NCBI GenBank assembly: GCA_020629895.1
Contig: JAHDCM010000050.1
Coordinates: 3,845-12,240, forward strand
Direction of reading: 5' to 3'
Length of the DNA: 8,396 nt
DNA from: Bacteroidota bacterium
GTDB taxonomy: Bacteria > Bacteroidota > Bacteroidia > Chitinophagales > UBA2359
How positions within the stretch are numbered: position 1 is the stretch's first letter; each line of letters begins with the position of its first letter. Made by a program: the position numbers and the translations under genes. Below, one piece after another: positions 6,775 through 8,396 of the stretch. The notes under the pieces were generated by a model. The model was not told the DNA's origin. It saw only the letters and a program-made list of their open reading frames with translations, and did not search any database.

Positions 6775-7439
6775 GTTTTTTAGCAGCTTTTACACAAGAT
6801 ATTGCTCCATATCAACGAAAAAAGTGGAGTATTTTTACCATCCTTCTATTCCACATAGCTGGTTTACCCTTCCTAGCCTATCCACCTACACGCGAGCTGT
6901 TTTTACTAGCTACTCCCTTTACGCTACTCCTTTCGAATATTCTCCTATTATGGAATCATAGCGATTGGAATCGTTCCTTTTATTTTTTCGCTGCCCTCTG
7001 TTTTTGTGTGGGTATGTTTTTTGAAATTTTAGGTGTTAAAACGGGGGCTATTTTTGGAGGCTATCACTATGGCGAGGTGCTAGGCATTAAATTCATGGAG
7101 GTTCCTTTAATGATTGGTGTCAATTGGCTATTGTGTATTTACTGTTGTGGGGTCATTGGCTTACGACTTCCTTTCTCCAAGCCACTAAAAGCCGCCCTTG
7201 CAGCTACACTTATGGTAGCTATTGACTATGTCATCGAACCAGTTGCTATTAAAATGGGGTTTTGGGAATGGCATAGTGAACATATTCCGCTTCAAAACTA
7301 CCTCGCATGGTATCTCATTTCACTAGGTTTACTCCTTACCTACTACTACCTCCCATTCCAAAAAGAAAATAAAGTCGCCCCCATCTTATATATTACCCTT
7401 TTTCTCTTTTTCTTCATCTTAGGTTTTGCTCCCTCATGA
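6771..7439 (+). CDS. cruF: Carotenoid 1',2'-hydratase CruF (DUF422 family)
   Basis: This is an integral-membrane enzyme of the CruF/DUF422 carotenoid family. Characterised members add water to the 1',2' double bond at the open (psi) end of gamma-carotene-like carotenoids or of bisanhydrobacterioruberin. The 222 aa include about six or seven membrane segments. Family hallmarks are FEILGVKTGAIFGGYHYG at 84-101, the EVPLMIGVNW stretch at 110-119, IDYVIEPVAIKMGFWEW at 151-167 and PLQNYLAWY at 173-181. The acidic and aromatic residues Glu85, Asp152, Glu156, Trp165 and Trp167 are the usual conserved set. The start is coupled to the preceding gene and the stop to crtW through ATGA overlaps, so the three are probably translated together. 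The product would be a 1'-hydroxy carotenoid as in saproxanthin, flexixanthin or myxol. Which of these depends on crt genes outside the window. Confidence 0.85.
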   Translation: MSFLAAFTQDIAPYQRKKWSIFTILLFHIAGLPFLAYPPTRELFLLATPFTLLLSNILLLWNHSDWNRSFYFFAALCFCVGMFFEILGVKTGAIFGGYHYGEVLGIKFMEVPLMIGVNWLLCIYCCGVIGLRLPFSKPLKAALAATLMVAIDYVIEPVAIKMGFWEWHSEHIPLQNYLAWYLISLGLLLTYYYLPFQKENKVAPILYITLFLFFFILGFAPS

Positions 7440-8161
7440 ATATATCAACTAACCAAAAAATCCTGAGTTTTATGTCTATATCAGCTACTCACAACAAAGG
7501 AATCCTTATCGCAAGCATCGTCGTCGCCTGTTGGTTGCTCAACCTTTCCATTGCTTTACACGTCAAACTAAGTTGGGCATCGCCAATCACCTACCTTCTT
7601 TTTCTCCTTCAAACCCACCTATTTACAGGTTTATTCATTACTGCCCATGATGCCATGCATGGCACCATTGCTCCTCATCATAAAACTTGGAATGATCGTA
7701 TCGGAAAGCTCTGCACTTTTTTATACGCGTTCTTTCCCTACACCACCCTCTACACTGAACACCACAAACACCACCGCCATGTACATACCGATGATGATCC
7801 CGATTATTACGAAGGAAATTTCTTTGTGTGGTATTTGCAATTTGTAAAAAACTATGTGACTGTGTGGCAATTCATTGGCTATGCCATCAGCTTCAATCTC
7901 CTCAAACTCTATTTCCCTACCGAAAACCTAATTGTTTTTTGGATTATTCCCGCTATACTCAGCACTCTTCAACTTTTTTATTTCGGTACTTATCTCCCAC
8001 ATCGTGGCGAACACGATAACCAGCATCAGTCGCGCAGTCAATCCAAAAATCATTTATGGGCATTTATAAGCTGTTATTTCTTCGGTTATCACTACGAACA
8101 TCATGATAAACCCTATGTGCCGTGGTGGCAATTATGGAAAGTAAAAGAAGACAGCCTCTAA
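7436..8161 (+). CDS. crtW: Beta-carotene ketolase CrtW
   Basis: This is a membrane di-iron oxygenase of the fatty-acid-desaturase/hydroxylase superfamily that places a 4-keto group on the beta ring of carotenoids. The 241-aa length is typical of bacterial CrtW. The histidine boxes are all present: HDAMH (71-75), HHKHH (109-113) followed by TDDDPDYY, and YHYEHH (218-223) followed by the CrtW ending PYVPWWQLW. FGTYLPHR (183-190) is also a family signature. Four hydrophobic segments are visible, at about 22-44, 48-70, 140-160 and 165-187. The ATG overlaps the cruF stop (ATGA, 7436-7439). Met13 (7472) is a possible alternative start. The plus strand here is strongly C-rich, unlike porZ. Together with cruF it predicts a keto, 1'-hydroxy monocyclic carotenoid such as deoxyflexixanthin or flexixanthin. 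Confidence 0.92.
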   Translation: MNISTNQKILSFMSISATHNKGILIASIVVACWLLNLSIALHVKLSWASPITYLLFLLQTHLFTGLFITAHDAMHGTIAPHHKTWNDRIGKLCTFLYAFFPYTTLYTEHHKHHRHVHTDDDPDYYEGNFFVWYLQFVKNYVTVWQFIGYAISFNLLKLYFPTENLIVFWIIPAILSTLQLFYFGTYLPHRGEHDNQHQSRSQSKNHLWAFISCYFFGYHYEHHDKPYVPWWQLWKVKEDSL

Positions 8162-8191
8162 GTAAAGATGAAAAAATAAATTGATCAAATA

Positions 8192-8213
8192 TTGTTAGCC
8201 TATTTGCTAACAA
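8192..8213. terminator. Short hairpin between convergent genes, possible terminator
   Basis: TTGTTAGC (8192-8199) and GCTAACAA (8206-8213) form a perfect 8-bp stem with a 6-nt loop, 30 nt after the crtW stop. On the plus strand no T tract follows. On the minus strand the hairpin is followed by a T-rich stretch (8191 down to 8170), so it could end the gene coming from the right. The right arm can instead pair with a second TTGTTAGC at 8282-8289, described in the next entry. Confidence 0.35.
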
Positions 8214-8297
8214 GACAAGGCGAAAAACGTAGGCATACTTCCTATAGCAAGCCAACAGATGCGAGGCTTTTCAACGTAGTATTGTTAGCAAAGAGGC
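8198..8297. repeat. 100-bp element with 16-bp imperfect terminal inverted repeats
   Basis: The left end GCCTATTTGCTAACAA (8198-8213) is complementary to the right end TTGTTAGCAAAGAGGC (8282-8297) at 15 of 16 positions, the only mismatch being 8202/8293. The interior holds weaker symmetry: GAAAA 8222-8226 with TTTTC 8268-8272, and TAGG 8230-8233 with CCTA 8241-8244. It also has a repeated word AACGTAG, once after GGCGAAA and once after GGCTTTTC. There is no open frame and no clear target-site duplication. It sits between convergent genes, the usual place for small non-autonomous mobile elements (MITE- or REPIN-like) and for structured 3' ends. The family is unknown to me. Confidence 0.55.
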
Positions 8298-8328
8298 AGC
8301 TAGAGAAGAGGAAGTTATTATTTATCCG

Positions 8329-8396
8329 TTACTTAATTCCCCGCTCATTCAAAGCCTTATGATACCGCTTCGCATTCAATTTATGCTGTTTATAAG
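8329..8396 (-). CDS. C-terminal end of a minus-strand gene, probably endolytic transglycosylase MltG
   Basis: Only the last 21 residues and the stop (TAA at 8329-8331) are inside the window. The frame reads YKQHKLNAKRYHKALNERGIK with no break up to the edge. MltG (YceG-like, a membrane-anchored enzyme that cleaves glycan strands during peptidoglycan synthesis) typically ends in this way: a final helix of the form 'xxHxxNAxxYxxxLNxxGI'. The match is suggestive, but 21 residues cannot prove it. The gene converges on crtW, with 167 bases between the two stop codons. Confidence 0.5.
   Translation of the reverse strand, partial: YKQHKLNAKRYHKALNERGIK

Noticed and set aside
1..8396. CRISPR array or defence system
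   Set aside because: No regularly spaced direct repeats with spacers, no Cas, toxin, nuclease or restriction genes, and no transposase.

Overview
The window looks like a chromosomal segment of a pigmented, probably marine or brackish member of the Bacteroidota, most likely Saprospiria or a neighbouring class. The evidence is a PorZ-type surface protein of the type IX secretion system (T9SS, restricted to Bacteroidota), start sites without clear Shine-Dalgarno sequences, TAnnTTTG-like promoter boxes, a Na+/H+ antiporter of the NhaD type, and carotenoid genes (1',2'-hydratase plus 4-ketolase) that fit flexixanthin/saproxanthin-type pigments. The class assignment is an inference.

Layout. Bases 1-393 carry no convincing gene but are highly structured. 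A perfect 20-bp inverted repeat (299-356) follows a stretch (about 159-298) that resembles a conserved Bacteroidota intergenic RNA-like motif apparently interrupted by 81 nt. nhaD (394-1677) is on the minus strand. A 176-bp divergent intergenic region separates it from a plus-strand run of six tightly packed genes: porZ, a TPR/multi-pass membrane protein, recO, a small one-pass membrane protein, cruF and crtW. The gaps between these genes are 53, 28, 22, -4 and -4 nt. The last three genes are joined by two ATGA stop/start overlaps. The final 235 bases hold a roughly 100-bp element bounded by 16-bp imperfect inverted repeats, then the last 21 codons of a minus-strand gene entering from the right edge, probably mltG.

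How the genes may work together. PorZ belongs to the T9SS attachment complex at the outer surface. RecO is DNA-repair housekeeping. CruF and CrtW modify the two ends of a monocyclic carotenoid. The small membrane protein coupled to cruF has no known function and may be a partner of the membrane-bound pigment enzymes, although it could equally be a passenger. The least explained parts of the window are the two intergenic structured regions and the two uncharacterised membrane proteins (4223-5419 and 6199-6774).
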